Of a stretch of 8,230 nucleotides of DNA, positions 1 to 6,840 are shown one piece after another. This stretch comes from a bacterium 42_11 (lineage in GTDB: Bacteria > Synergistota > GBS-1). A program made the translations under genes and the position numbers. Under the pieces are notes generated by a model, which worked only from the letters and a program-made list of their open reading frames with translations, searched no databases and was not told the DNA's origin. Each line of letters starts with the position of its first letter. The stretch's first letter is position 1. The stretch spans positions 1 to 8,230 of the forward strand of contig LGFB01000052.1 in assembly GCA_001508835.1 (NCBI GenBank). Reading direction: 5' to 3'.

Positions 1-2
1 GC

Positions 3-2024
3 TTGAAGAGCTTAAAGGCGAAGCTGATTTTATGGGGAGTTGTGGTTTCAATTTTAGGTGTGGGTCTAACGGCCTACCTTTTATCTGAGACATCCCTTTC
101 CAATCTTGAAATGGCTTATCATTCTGAGGCGCGTGCGCGCGCCCATGGCCTTCTTGAAGTGTTTAACGCGATTGGAACCACGAACCTTGGAATAGCGAAG
201 TCCTTTGCTTCAAGCGATATAGTTAATGAAGGGCTCAAACTTGGGGTTGAAGCCGGTAAGGGAATAGCGGGTTTTAAAATAGAGCGTCTTATCAATCCCA
301 TCTTTGAGAAGATGAAGAATGAGGGCATAGACTTCGTTATAGTTTTTAACGATAAGGGGGAGTGGGTTTATGAGGCTGGTTTAGGCTTGAAGGAAGATGC
401 CGTTGTTCCTGAGGCTCAGATGGCTTTAAGTGTTTTGAACTCCAAGACCGACCAGAAGACGGTTTTTAAGGGGAGCAAGGGTATGGAGGTAATAGGTTGT
501 GCTTATGCTGAGGCTGGTGGTGTTGTGGTTGTTGGGACTGTTTTAAGCAATGAGCTTCTTGATAAGATGAAGGGCATGGAGCGTTTTGATTTGAGCTTAT
601 TTGACATGACGGGTGAGAGGGTTGCGACCACATTAATTATTAACGGTGAAAGGGTGAAATCACCCATACTTGATGAGGCTAAGGAGAAGGTCTTGGTGGC
701 TGGTGAGGAGTTTATGGAGTTTGTAAACGTTGGAGCTCCTAAATTCGCATGCATAATACCTTTAACTCACTCTTCGGGGCTTGTTTTGGGTGCCTTGGGG
801 GTTTACATACCTGCTGATGCGTATATTTCTGCCAGGAAGGCGATGATGGAGCGCACTTTAATAATTGGGGGTATTTTGATAGCTTTAGGGGTTTTAATAT
901 TCTTCTTTGTATCTGTTAGCATATCGAGGAGGGTAGACAGGGTTAAGGAGGCCTTATCTTTGTTAGCGTCTGGTGATTTGACGGTGGCGTTACCTTCGCT
1001 TGGCAGTGATGAGGTTGGGGTGATGGCTGAGGCGCTTAATGGTGCGGTTAGTTCGTTGAGGGAGCTACTTTCTGAGGTTAGGGGTCAATCTGAGGATGTA
1101 ACGGAGCAATCTGTGAAGTTAGATGAGCTTGGTAGCAGGTTATACAACATGGTTATGGAGGAGCATGAGAGTGTGGTGAGTTTGAAGGGTGATGTGGAGA
1201 GTGCTGCGTCTGCTTCTGAGGAGACGAGTGCTGGGATACAGGAGGTAGCGTCTTCTGCGCAATCTGTGGCTCAGGCTGTGGGTAGGATGGAGAAGGAGTC
1301 TAACAGGATGGTGGAATCTGCGAGGAATGGGATGGTTCATGTAGATGAGACGGTGAAGGCGGTGGGTGTGGTATTGGAGAGTGCGCGTAGGGTATCTGAG
1401 GAGGTAAGGAATTTAACGATGAGCTTATCTCAGATAAGCGACATAGCGAGCAAGATAAGTGGGATAGCGGATCAGACTAACTTACTGGCGCTGAATGCTG
1501 CTATAGAGGCTGCTCGAGCTGGGGAGGCAGGAAGGGGTTTTGCTGTGGTAGCTGAGGAGGTAAGGAAGTTAGCGGAGGAATCTAACTTAGCGGCTTCGGA
1601 GATAGATGGTTTATCGAGGAAGATGGTTGAGGAGATAAGCAAGCTTGAGTCTATGATGAAGGAATCTGAGGGTGCTGTTAAGAGGAGCGTGGACTTGGCC
1701 AACTTAACGAGGGAGAGGATAGAGGAGGTAATAAGGGCGATAGAGGCTGTGGGGGAGGGTATAAGGGAGATAGTGACTTTAACGGAGAATCAATCTGCGG
1801 CGACGGAGCAGATGGCTGCAGCTATGGACTCTATTGTGAAGTCTGTGAGGCATGTTATGGAGGTAGTTGAGGGTATAGAGGGTGCTGTTGATGATCAGCT
1901 TAGGTTATCTGAGGAGGTAAGGGAGATAGGTTCTAAGTTAAGCGATCAGGCTAAGAAGCTAAGGGATGCTGTATTGAAGTTCAGAGTGGAAGAGAAGGAA
2001 GAAAGAGGCATAGCTCCTGTGTAG
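3..2024 (+). CDS. Methyl-accepting chemotaxis protein (chemoreceptor) with Cache-like extracellular sensor
   Basis: Transmembrane chemoreceptor that senses a ligand outside the cell and controls the CheA-CheW kinase complex. Visible in order: TM1 at about residues 9-27; an extracellular region at 28-280 with a Cache-like pattern ([16 protein letters not shown] near 112, [11 protein letters not shown] near 198); TM2 at 285-307; HAMP at 308-360; then a long antiparallel coiled-coil signalling domain to about 660. The tip at 488-527 carries the nearly invariant [18 protein letters not shown] and [15 protein letters not shown]. The ligand cannot be predicted. The protein ends EERGIAPV and has no NWETF-like pentapeptide for CheR/CheB tethering. 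The TTG at position 3 gives a typical receptor N-terminus (MKSLKAKL), but only two bases precede it, so no ribosome binding site is visible and a start outside the window is possible. A hairpin terminator follows 8 bases after the stop. Family assignment is certain; the exact start is not. Confidence 0.95.
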   Translation: MKSLKAKLILWGVVVSILGVGLTAYLLSETSLSNLEMAYHSEARARAHGLLEVFNAIGTTNLGIAKSFASSDIVNEGLKLGVEAGKGIAGFKIERLINPIFEKMKNEGIDFVIVFNDKGEWVYEAGLGLKEDAVVPEAQMALSVLNSKTDQKTVFKGSKGMEVIGCAYAEAGGVVVVGTVLSNELLDKMKGMERFDLSLFDMTGERVATTLIINGERVKSPILDEAKEKVLVAGEEFMEFVNVGAPKFACIIPLTHSSGLVLGALGVYIPADAYISARKAMMERTLIIGGILIALGVLIFFFVSVSISRRVDRVKEALSLLASGDLTVALPSLGSDEVGVMAEALNGAVSSLRELLSEVRGQSEDVTEQSVKLDELGSRLYNMVMEEHESVVSLKGDVESAASASEETSAGIQEVASSAQSVAQAVGRMEKESNRMVESARNGMVHVDETVKAVGVVLESARRVSEEVRNLTMSLSQISDIASKISGIADQTNLLALNAAIEAARAGEAGRGFAVVAEEVRKLAEESNLAASEIDGLSRKMVEEISKLESMMKESEGAVKRSVDLANLTRERIEEVIRAIEAVGEGIREIVTLTENQSAATEQMAAAMDSIVKSVRHVMEVVEGIEGAVDDQLRLSEEVREIGSKLSDQAKKLRDAVLKFRVEEKEERGIAPV

Positions 2025-2031
2025 ATTGTGA

Positions 2032-2074
2032 GAGATGGTAGAGGGAGATAACTCTTCCTCTACCATCTCCTTTT
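2032..2074 (+). terminator. Rho-independent terminator of the chemoreceptor gene, overlapping the convergent gene's stop codon
   Basis: The 13-bp perfect arms GAGATGGTAGAGG (2032-2044) and CCTCTACCATCTC (2057-2069) are extended inward by GAGA/TCTT (one G-U pair), giving a 17-bp stem with loop TAAC (2049-2052). CTTTT and an AT-rich run follow on the + strand. On the - strand the base run after the stem is not T-rich, so the hairpin should work best for the chemoreceptor. The right arm contains the last codons and TAG stop of the convergent SpoIID-family gene. Confidence 0.85.
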
Positions 2075-3436
2075 AATTTCCGTGCCTGGGAAATAAAATT
2101 GAAGTATTTCAGTGTAGCTTTTTCCTTTCTCAGCTAAAGTCTTTGCTCCCCACTGACTCATTCCTACGCCATGTCCCCATCCTCTTCCTTCAAATATAAA
2201 GATGCTCTCTCCATCCTTCGCTTCGAAGGAGATCTCTTCTTGGGGCTGTTCATTTTGTGGTGCTACATCTCTTTCCAGAATTCCATAGGCTTCGGCTAAT
2301 ATAAGAATGATGTCATCGTAGGAGTAACCCTTAGCGAGAAGTTCTTTTATATTTATGCTTCTTGCCCTGGCTCTTCTTTCCTCTTTGCTGAGCTTAGGGG
2401 GATACAGGTTAGATGGTTTCGCTTTACCTTCCCTTTTCTCGTTGGCTTTTTTCTTTAAGATATCGAAGGCAGTGCTTCTTAAGAGGGAATATCCTATCAT
2501 TTGTCTGACCCGTGTGGCTGGTATCTCTATGCTTCTTTTTGACCCTATTATGCGAATTGTTAAGGCTCTAAAGGATAGGTTATCTCTTTTAGTTATTGCT
2601 AAGTCTTTGATGTCTTCTATTTCAATGCCATTTTCAGATAAAATCTCTACAAGTTTGCTTGAGGGAAGCTCTAATTTCCAATGCTTGTAAGGGGAATTGC
2701 AACTGGCATAAAACTCCTCTTTTCTGCCCTTTAGATAGGGGATATCCCTTCCCCACACATATTTTGAAGAAGTAGTGCATCCACCGCTATCGGAGTGATA
2801 AAATACCTTTGCTAAGGTTCCGTTATATGTTAGAACTTCGCCTTTTGTGGCGTCAACGGCCTTGTTTAAGATCGGGTCTTCGCTTGATAGCCCCTTGTAT
2901 CCTTGACAGTGGTTTCCTGCACAAAGGTCAAACCCTTGGGAGCTGTGCCTTCCTATATTGTTCAATGCGTAGGTTCTTGAAACCACAGCCTGCGCTTTTA
3001 AAGCTTCAAAGGGCCAGGAGGGGCTGATTTCGGCCTTAAGTACCCCATAAAGATACTCTTCTATTGATACGAGATTTATGATAGTTAAACCATTTCCCTT
3101 AGGGATAACCTCAAAACTTCCCCTATAAGGTTTCCCATTATAGCGTATAAGGCTTCCCATAGCTGGAGTTATGGAGATTTTTTTCTTAAAGGTGATATCA
3201 TTTACCTTTGCTGTTCCATTTATGCATGCTATTTGGAGCTTTCTTCCCTTGAGGATAACCTTGTTTCCTTCTGCAATCGTCATAGGGGCATCGGAAAGAA
3301 AAACGGCTTCCTTTTCCCCGATAGCTAAGCCAACTTTTATTAATACTTCTGTATCCTTAGCGTTTATTGGTGTTGTTTTAACGGCGGTAATGATGAAGGT
3401 AAAGATAAAGATTAACAGCACTATCCTGTTTTTCAA
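2060..3436 (-). CDS. SpoIID/LytB-domain protein, probable secreted peptidoglycan-acting enzyme
   Basis: SpoIID is a lytic transglycosylase acting on denuded glycan strands; LytB-type relatives act with cell-wall amidases. A basic start and hydrophobic stretch (residues 4-21) indicate a signal peptide or N-terminal anchor, so it acts outside the membrane. Numbered from the TTG at 3436 (458 aa): the signature EEYLYGVLKAEISPSWPFEA spans 126-145 with the likely catalytic Glu at 136; LKAQAVVSRTYA follows; HSDSGGCT is at 214-221; the C-terminal GRGWGHGVGMSQWGA is at 417-431 and YFPGT near the end. About 75 extra residues (roughly 330-405) separate the core from the GHGVGMSQ motif. The start: AAAGGAGG (3445-3452 on the complement) lies 8 nt before TTG 3436; the longer GTG at 3445 overlaps that Shine-Dalgarno and is rejected. 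Monocistronic by appearance. No other sporulation gene is visible, so a sporulation role should not be assumed. Confidence 0.92.
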   Translation of the reverse strand: MKNRIVLLIFIFTFIITAVKTTPINAKDTEVLIKVGLAIGEKEAVFLSDAPMTIAEGNKVILKGRKLQIACINGTAKVNDITFKKKISITPAMGSLIRYNGKPYRGSFEVIPKGNGLTIINLVSIEEYLYGVLKAEISPSWPFEALKAQAVVSRTYALNNIGRHSSQGFDLCAGNHCQGYKGLSSEDPILNKAVDATKGEVLTYNGTLAKVFYHSDSGGCTTSSKYVWGRDIPYLKGRKEEFYASCNSPYKHWKLELPSSKLVEILSENGIEIEDIKDLAITKRDNLSFRALTIRIIGSKRSIEIPATRVRQMIGYSLLRSTAFDILKKKANEKREGKAKPSNLYPPKLSKEERRARARSINIKELLAKGYSYDDIILILAEAYGILERDVAPQNEQPQEEISFEAKDGESIFIFEGRGWGHGVGMSQWGAKTLAEKGKSYTEILQFYFPGTEIKRRW

Positions 3437-3444
3437 AAAGGACA

Positions 3445-3452
3445 CCTCCTTT
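3445..3452 (-). promoter_or_regulatory. Ribosome binding site that fixes the SpoIID-family start at TTG 3436
   Basis: The complement reads AAAGGAGG, a full match to the anti-Shine-Dalgarno, with 8 nt to the TTG at 3436. A GTG at 3445 in the same frame would extend the protein by three residues, but its first G is the last base of the Shine-Dalgarno, so it cannot be the start. Confidence 0.85.
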
Positions 3453-3468
3453 ATTTTCTTTCGAAGAG

Positions 3469-3477
3469 ATTATATCA
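3469..3477 (-). promoter_or_regulatory. Extended -10 promoter of the SpoIID-family gene
   Basis: The complement of 3469-3477 reads TGATATAAT: a perfect TATAAT with the TG of an extended -10 element. The -35 region is weak (an ATTTCA/TTTCAT-like sequence at about 16-17 nt). Transcription would begin near 3462 and give a leader of about 25 nt that contains the AAAGGAGG site. Confidence 0.7.
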
Positions 3478-3522
3478 TGCTTTACCCCTGATGAAATAAA
3501 GCCTTTGGCGCTTGAAAATAGC

Positions 3523-3598
3523 TTAAGGCAATGTGCGGTTAAGATGGACCGATACCTTGCAGAACCTGGAGATTGAGATAGATAACAATCTGCCTTAA
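3523..3598. repeat. 8-bp inverted repeat bracketing a 76-bp intergenic segment
   Basis: TTAAGGCA (3523-3530) and its exact complement TGCCTTAA (3591-3598) enclose 60 bp. Inside, AGATTG (3570-3575) can pair with CAATCT (3586-3591). This could be a structured RNA, a short mobile-element remnant or chance. No promoter clearly drives it, and it lies between the SpoIID promoter and the tRNA operon promoter. Confidence 0.35.
3532..3597 (+). pseudogene. Possible tiny remnant of an IS66-type transposase C-terminus (very tentative)
   Basis: A GTG-initiated frame of 21 codons ends LQNLEIEIDNNLP before TAA. The IEIDNN portion recalls the conserved LEIDNN(x)AER segment near the C-terminus of IS66-family TnpC transposases, but the ER-A-IRP continuation is missing and no flanking transposase sequence is seen. 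It sits inside the 3523-3598 inverted repeat. A match this short may be coincidence. Confidence 0.15.
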
Positions 3599-3655
3599 CA
3601 AGGAGGGTTTTTAATAACTTTGATGTTAATTTATGTTAAAATGGGATTTGAGGCC

Positions 3656-3684
3656 TTGACATATTTTACATCCCATAGTATATT
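3656..3684 (+). promoter_or_regulatory. Strong sigma-70/sigma-A promoter of the tRNA operon
   Basis: TTGACA (3656-3661), a spacer of exactly 17 nt, and TATATT (3679-3684). Transcription should start about 5-8 nt before the first base of tRNA-Lys (3698), so the 5' leader removed by RNase P is very short. The perfect -35 and optimal spacing fit a highly expressed stable-RNA operon. Confidence 0.88.
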
Positions 3685-3697
3685 TATCTTGCCCTGA

Positions 3698-3772
3698 GGG
3701 CTGTTAGCTCAGTGGTAGAGCATCGGACTTTTAATCCGAGGGTCGCAGGTTCGATCCCTGCACAGCCCACCA
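3698..3772 (+). tRNA. tRNA-Lys (anticodon UUU)
   Basis: Acceptor GGGCTGT (3698-3704) pairs with ACAGCCC (3762-3768). The anticodon stem TCGGA/TCCGA encloses loop CTTTTAA with anticodon TTT at 3730-3732. The T-arm carries GGTTCGATCC. Discriminator is A3769 and CCA is encoded (3770-3772). It is the first gene of a three-tRNA operon, 4 nt before tRNA-Glu. Confidence 0.97.
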
Positions 3773-3776
3773 TGGT

Positions 3777-3852
3777 GCTCCCGTCGTCTAGGGGCCTAGG
3801 ACACCGCCCTTTCAAGGCGGCGGCACGGGTTCAAATCCCGTCGGGAGCGCCA
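3777..3852 (+). tRNA. tRNA-Glu (anticodon UUC)
   Basis: Acceptor GCTCCCG (3777-3783) pairs with CGGGAGC (3842-3848). Anticodon stem CCGCC/GGCGG encloses CTTTCAA with anticodon TTC at 3811-3813. The T-arm has GGGTTCAAATCCC. Discriminator is G3849 and CCA is encoded (3850-3852). Seven T residues follow directly (3853-3859), which could cause some termination before tRNA-Thr. Confidence 0.97.
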
Positions 3853-3863
3853 TTTTTTTAGAT

Positions 3864-3939
3864 GCCGGTGTAGCTCAACAGGTAGAGCGGTGGAATCGTA
3901 ATCCACGGGTTGTCGGTTCGAGTCCGGCCACCGGCTCCA
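3864..3939 (+). tRNA. tRNA-Thr (anticodon CGU)
   Basis: Acceptor GCCGGTG (3864-3870) pairs with CACCGGC (3929-3935). Anticodon stem GTGGA/TCCAC encloses ATCGTAA with anticodon CGT at 3897-3899, reading ACG. The T-arm has GGTTCGAGTCC. Discriminator is U (3936) and CCA is encoded (3937-3939). It is the last gene of the tRNA operon. A CGU isoacceptor implies that other tRNA-Thr genes elsewhere read ACA/ACU/ACC. Confidence 0.96.
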
Positions 3940-3953
3940 TTTTAGAAAGTTAG

Positions 3954-3992
3954 AGGCATTCCCTTAAAGGAGGGAATGCCTTTTTGTTTTTT
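3954..3992 (+). terminator. Rho-independent terminator of the tRNA operon
   Basis: AGGCATTCCCT (3954-3964) pairs perfectly with AGGGAATGCCT (3971-3981) over 11 bp around loop TAAAGG. TTTTT-G-TTTTTT runs from 3981 to 3992. It is 14 nt after the CCA of tRNA-Thr and isolates the tRNA operon from the downstream protein operon. Confidence 0.95.
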
Positions 3993-3993
3993 A

Positions 3994-4002
3994 TGTTATA
4001 CT
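3994..4002 (+). promoter_or_regulatory. Extended -10 promoter for the nitroreductase-ychF-glycosyltransferase operon
   Basis: TGTTATACT: TG, one base, then TATACT (3997-4002). The -35 position falls in the tRNA terminator arm and does not match consensus, so the element relies on the extended -10. It is the only promoter-like sequence between the terminator and the AAGGTGGTGA ribosome binding site at 4022-4031. Confidence 0.5.
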
Positions 4003-4036
4003 TGATTTGTAAGTATTTTTGAAGGTGGTGAGCTTT

Positions 4037-4588
4037 ATGCTTAAGGAGCTTTTACTGAAAAGAAGGTCTGTCAGGAACTTCCTTAAGAAGAGCATGCCTA
4101 AGGATCTTTTTGATTACCTTCTCTGGGTTTCCTATGGTAGGGTTGATGGAAGGCTTGTTGTCCCTTCTGGTGGGGCTACATACCCGATTCGTGTATACGC
4201 CGTTTTAGGAGATGTGGAGGGTTTGAAGCCTGGGGTCTATAGATACAATAACATGGAAAACAGCCTTTCTATTCACCTTGAAAGGGATGTCATGAGAGAT
4301 CTCTCGAGAACCTGCTTGAATCAAAGATATGTGGCTGATGCCTCGTTTAACATAGTTATAGCTGTTAATTATCCCAGAATTACATCGGTTTATGGTGAGA
4401 GGGGCAGAAGGTATGCCATCCTTGAGGCAGGGCACATAGGGCAGAATATATATCTTGCTTGTGCAGAAAAAGGCCTTGGCACCGTTGCTATAGGTGCCTT
4501 TAACGATGATCTTGTGGCTCGTGTTCTTATGCTTCCGTCAGATGTTGACCCTCTCTATATATTTCCGGTGGGATATCCAGCGGGGTAG
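4037..4588 (+). CDS. SagB-type nitroreductase-family flavoenzyme (stand-alone)
   Basis: FMN-dependent oxidoreductase of the nitroreductase superfamily, closest in pattern to the SagB/ThcOx group. Numbered from ATG 4037 (183 aa): the FMN-contacting RRSVRNF at 9-15, PSGGATYPI at 43-51, LEAGHIGQNIYLAC at 129-142, GLGTVAIGAF at 146-155 and LYIFPVGYP at the end. Characterised SagB-type enzymes oxidise azolines to azoles in thiazole/oxazole-modified peptides, but that needs a YcaO cyclodehydratase and none is in the window, so the substrate is unknown. The start is chosen because AAGGTGGTGA (4022-4031) lies just upstream; an in-frame TTG at 4019 lies before that site and is rejected. First gene of an operon: the ychF start follows 7 nt after its stop. 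Family confidence is high, biochemical role low. Confidence 0.88.
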   Translation: MLKELLLKRRSVRNFLKKSMPKDLFDYLLWVSYGRVDGRLVVPSGGATYPIRVYAVLGDVEGLKPGVYRYNNMENSLSIHLERDVMRDLSRTCLNQRYVADASFNIVIAVNYPRITSVYGERGRRYAILEAGHIGQNIYLACAEKGLGTVAIGAFNDDLVARVLMLPSDVDPLYIFPVGYPAG

Positions 4589-4595
4589 ATGAAAA

Positions 4596-5678
4596 ATGGC
4601 TCTATCTTTGGGTATAGTTGGTTTACCTAATGCGGGAAAGTCTACCTTGTTTAACGCCCTTACGAGGGCGGGGGTCTTGGTGGCGAGCTATCCTTTTTCA
4701 ACCATTGACCCCCATAAGGGTGTTGCTTTTGTTCCCGATGAGAGGCTTGAAAAGCTTGCTTCCCTTTTGAGGCCTCCGAAAGTGGTTCCCGCGGAGATAG
4801 AGTTCTATGATATAGCTGGTTTGGTTAAGGGTGCGAGTAGGGGAGAGGGGCTTGGGAACCAGTTTTTAAGCTACATAAGAGGTGTGGATGCAATTGTTGA
4901 GGTGGTTAGAGCTTTTGAGAGTGAAAGCGTTTCCCATTCGGAGGGAAGCATAGACCCGATTCGAGACGCTCAGATAATCGAGTTGGAGCTTATGCTTTCC
5001 GATTTGGAACTTGTTGAAAGGTGGATTGAGAAACACGGAAAGGCAGCGCGCCTTGGAGATAAGAAGGCCAGAGAAGAGCTCGAATTCTTGGAGAAGGTTA
5101 GAAACCTTCTTGCCAGAGGAGAGCCTTTAAGAGGGAAACTGCCAGAAGAGGAGCTTGAGAAGCTTTCCAAGTTTTATCAACTTCTTTCAACAAAGCCTCA
5201 TTTGTATTATCTTAATTCCTCGGAAGAGGTAGATGAAGGGGTTTTAATGGAATTTGAGAAATGGGCTTCCTTAAGAAATGCCACTGTAATCTGGGGATGT
5301 GCAAAGCTGGAAATGGAGCTTTCGGAACTTTCAGAGGAAGAAGCTCAAGAGTTTATGAAAGAGATCGGAATCGAATCGTCCTTAAGGAAGCTTATAAGGG
5401 CATCTTACGATATCCTGAACTTGATAACATTTTTTACCTTTAATGAGAAAGAGTTAAGAGCTTGGCCGGTGATAAGGGGCACCAAGGTTACACAGGCGGC
5501 GGGTAAAATTCACACGGATATGGAAAAGGGATTTATAAAGGCGGAAGTCATATCTGTTTCAAAGTTGCTGGAGGTCGGCGATTATAAACTTGCCAGGGAA
5601 AGGGGCTTAATTAGAATAGAGGGTAAAGATTATGTGGTTCAGGATGGTGATATTATATACGTAATATTCAAGGCTTGA
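4596..5678 (+). CDS. ychF: YchF/OLA1-type translation-associated ATPase
   Basis: Cytosolic P-loop NTPase of the Obg/TRAFAC class. Members studied in E. coli and human hydrolyse ATP rather than GTP and associate with ribosomes. Visible: G1 GLPNAGKST at 9-17; the Obg-type Walker B/G3 DIAGLVKGASRGEGLGNQF from residue 72; NSSE at 207-210 in place of the usual NKxD guanine motif, the hallmark of YchF; a helical region at about 120-195; and a C-terminal TGS domain (about 276-358) ending VVQDGDIIYVIFKA. At 360 aa it is full length for the family. ATG 4596 gives the canonical N-terminus; its Shine-Dalgarno (GGGG at 4582-4585) is weak and lies within the end of the preceding gene, suggesting translational coupling. 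The stop overlaps the next gene's start (TTGA). Confidence 0.97.
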   Translation: MALSLGIVGLPNAGKSTLFNALTRAGVLVASYPFSTIDPHKGVAFVPDERLEKLASLLRPPKVVPAEIEFYDIAGLVKGASRGEGLGNQFLSYIRGVDAIVEVVRAFESESVSHSEGSIDPIRDAQIIELELMLSDLELVERWIEKHGKAARLGDKKAREELEFLEKVRNLLARGEPLRGKLPEEELEKLSKFYQLLSTKPHLYYLNSSEEVDEGVLMEFEKWASLRNATVIWGCAKLEMELSELSEEEAQEFMKEIGIESSLRKLIRASYDILNLITFFTFNEKELRAWPVIRGTKVTQAAGKIHTDMEKGFIKAEVISVSKLLEVGDYKLARERGLIRIEGKDYVVQDGDIIYVIFKA

Positions 5679-6832
5679 AAAAGATTCTTTTCCTTATTCC
5701 CGTATTAAAAGATGGTTCGGGGATATTTCTAACCGAGCTTGCCAAAGGATTAAAAAATTTGGGTTGGGATATATCTCTGGCTTCAGCTCCGGAAAGCGGT
5801 GACTGGGTTGAATGGAAGAACCTTAGGGAAGAGTTTGAGAGGATAGCTTCATCTATTTATGAGGTGGACTTCTTTAACAGGTCCTCTCAGGCCTTTTGGG
5901 GCAATGTGGATAAACTCTTGCAGGTGTTAAGAAATGAGGGCTTCGGTATATTAGCTCCTCAGTCTTGCGTTCCCGCGTCAGCATGTTTAATATGTAAAGA
6001 CCTACTGTTGCTAAATACGCCTGTGGTATTAACTTTACACAGTTGGGGAACTGATAGGGCTTATTGGATGGACCTGTGGGATACTTGGGCTTTAAGCCGT
6101 GTCGACCATGTGTGTTTTGTCTCGGAAGGTTATAGAGATGCTCTCTTAAGGAGGCTTTCCTTCAAGCTTGATTTAGGTAAGACTTCTGTGATTAAACCTG
6201 GCCTTCACATCGTAGATGATTATCCACATAAGGAGAGGCTAAAGGAAACTTTTGGCTTAAAGCTCAATGTTCCTGTGAATTCCTTTTGGATTACCACCCT
6301 TGGTGGAATATCGGAAAGGAAGGGACACCTCGAGCTTATAAGGGCCTTTAGGAGATTAATTGAAATGGGGAAGGATGCTTATCTTTTCTTTATAGGCCCC
6401 GTTAGGGAAATGGACTACTTTAGAGAAATGCTTACCGTTTTTAAAGAGATTCATCATAGGGTTAAGTTTATGGGATACATGAAAGACCCATACCCCTTGG
6501 TTAAGGCTTCTGACTTATTCCTTTTCCCCAGTAAGAGCGAGGGGCTTGGCTTGGCCTTGATGGAAGCCATGGCTTTAGGAGTTCCGTGTATATCTTCAGA
6601 TATCGAGGGAACCAAGGATTTGGTTTGTAATGGCAGGTACGCTTTAGCTCTGGAAGAGTTAAACGAAAAGGAAATATTGGAGGCTTTAATCTATGCTCTT
6701 GAAAATTATGAGGAGTTGGTGTATATTTCTAGTATAGCTAAGGAGAGGGTTTTAAGAGAGTTTAGCTTTGCGAGGACCGTTGAACTTTATGATATGCTCT
6801 ACAAAAAATTTTTAAAAGCTTCCTTAAGTTGA
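5675..6832 (+). CDS. GT4-like (GT-B fold) glycosyltransferase
   Basis: Predicted to transfer a sugar from a nucleotide-sugar donor; donor and acceptor cannot be read from sequence. The N-terminal Rossmann half starts MKKILFLIPVLKDGSGIFL, with the glycine-rich acceptor-side loop followed by a helix (TELAKGLKNLGW). The C-terminal donor domain has TLGGISERKGH near residue 210, a KFMGYMKDPYPLVKASDLFLFPS run, and the GT4 E-x7-E motif with Glu289 and Glu297 in SEGLGLALMEAMALGVP. No membrane segment is seen. 385 aa is normal for the family. The TTG start shares TTGA with the ychF stop (4-nt overlap), so it is probably translated by re-initiation. The flagellin gene follows on the same strand; by position this enzyme is a candidate for flagellin or cell-surface glycosylation, which is inference only. 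Confidence 0.9.
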   Translation: MKKILFLIPVLKDGSGIFLTELAKGLKNLGWDISLASAPESGDWVEWKNLREEFERIASSIYEVDFFNRSSQAFWGNVDKLLQVLRNEGFGILAPQSCVPASACLICKDLLLLNTPVVLTLHSWGTDRAYWMDLWDTWALSRVDHVCFVSEGYRDALLRRLSFKLDLGKTSVIKPGLHIVDDYPHKERLKETFGLKLNVPVNSFWITTLGGISERKGHLELIRAFRRLIEMGKDAYLFFIGPVREMDYFREMLTVFKEIHHRVKFMGYMKDPYPLVKASDLFLFPSKSEGLGLALMEAMALGVPCISSDIEGTKDLVCNGRYALALEELNEKEILEALIYALENYEELVYISSIAKERVLREFSFARTVELYDMLYKKFLKASLS

Positions 6833-6840
6833 GCTTAAGG
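6822..6840 (+). repeat. 7-bp palindromic hairpin across the glycosyltransferase stop codon
   Basis: CCTTAAG (6822-6828), loop TTGAG, CTTAAGG (6834-6840). The stop codon TGA lies at 6830-6832. No T-tract follows, so it is a poor terminator. It coincides with the -35 region of the flagellin promoter and could instead be a protein-binding site or chance. Confidence 0.45.

Noticed and set aside
119..1702. Several minus-strand open frames opposite the chemoreceptor
   Set aside because: Shadow frames produced by the strongly G-rich plus strand; compositionally biased and without family motifs.
3434..3445. GTG start at 3445 for the SpoIID-family gene
   Set aside because: It overlaps the only Shine-Dalgarno; the TTG at 3436 has correct 8-nt spacing.
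2355..3491. Plus-strand open frames of 111, 72 and 106 codons opposite the SpoIID-family gene
   Set aside because: They are antisense to well-conserved motifs and show no recognisable protein features.
3623..3697. 24-codon frame (MLIYVKMGFEAL...) after an AAGGAGG at 3600-3606
   Set aside because: The Shine-Dalgarno spacing of about 15 nt is too long, the frame runs through the tRNA promoter, and no similarity is recognised.
4019..4036. TTG start at 4019 for the nitroreductase
   Set aside because: It lies before the AAGGTGGTGA site at 4022-4031; ATG 4037 is correctly placed and gives the family-typical N-terminus.
5261..5443. 60-codon plus-strand frame inside ychF
   Set aside because: An alternative frame fully within a conserved gene with no supporting signal.
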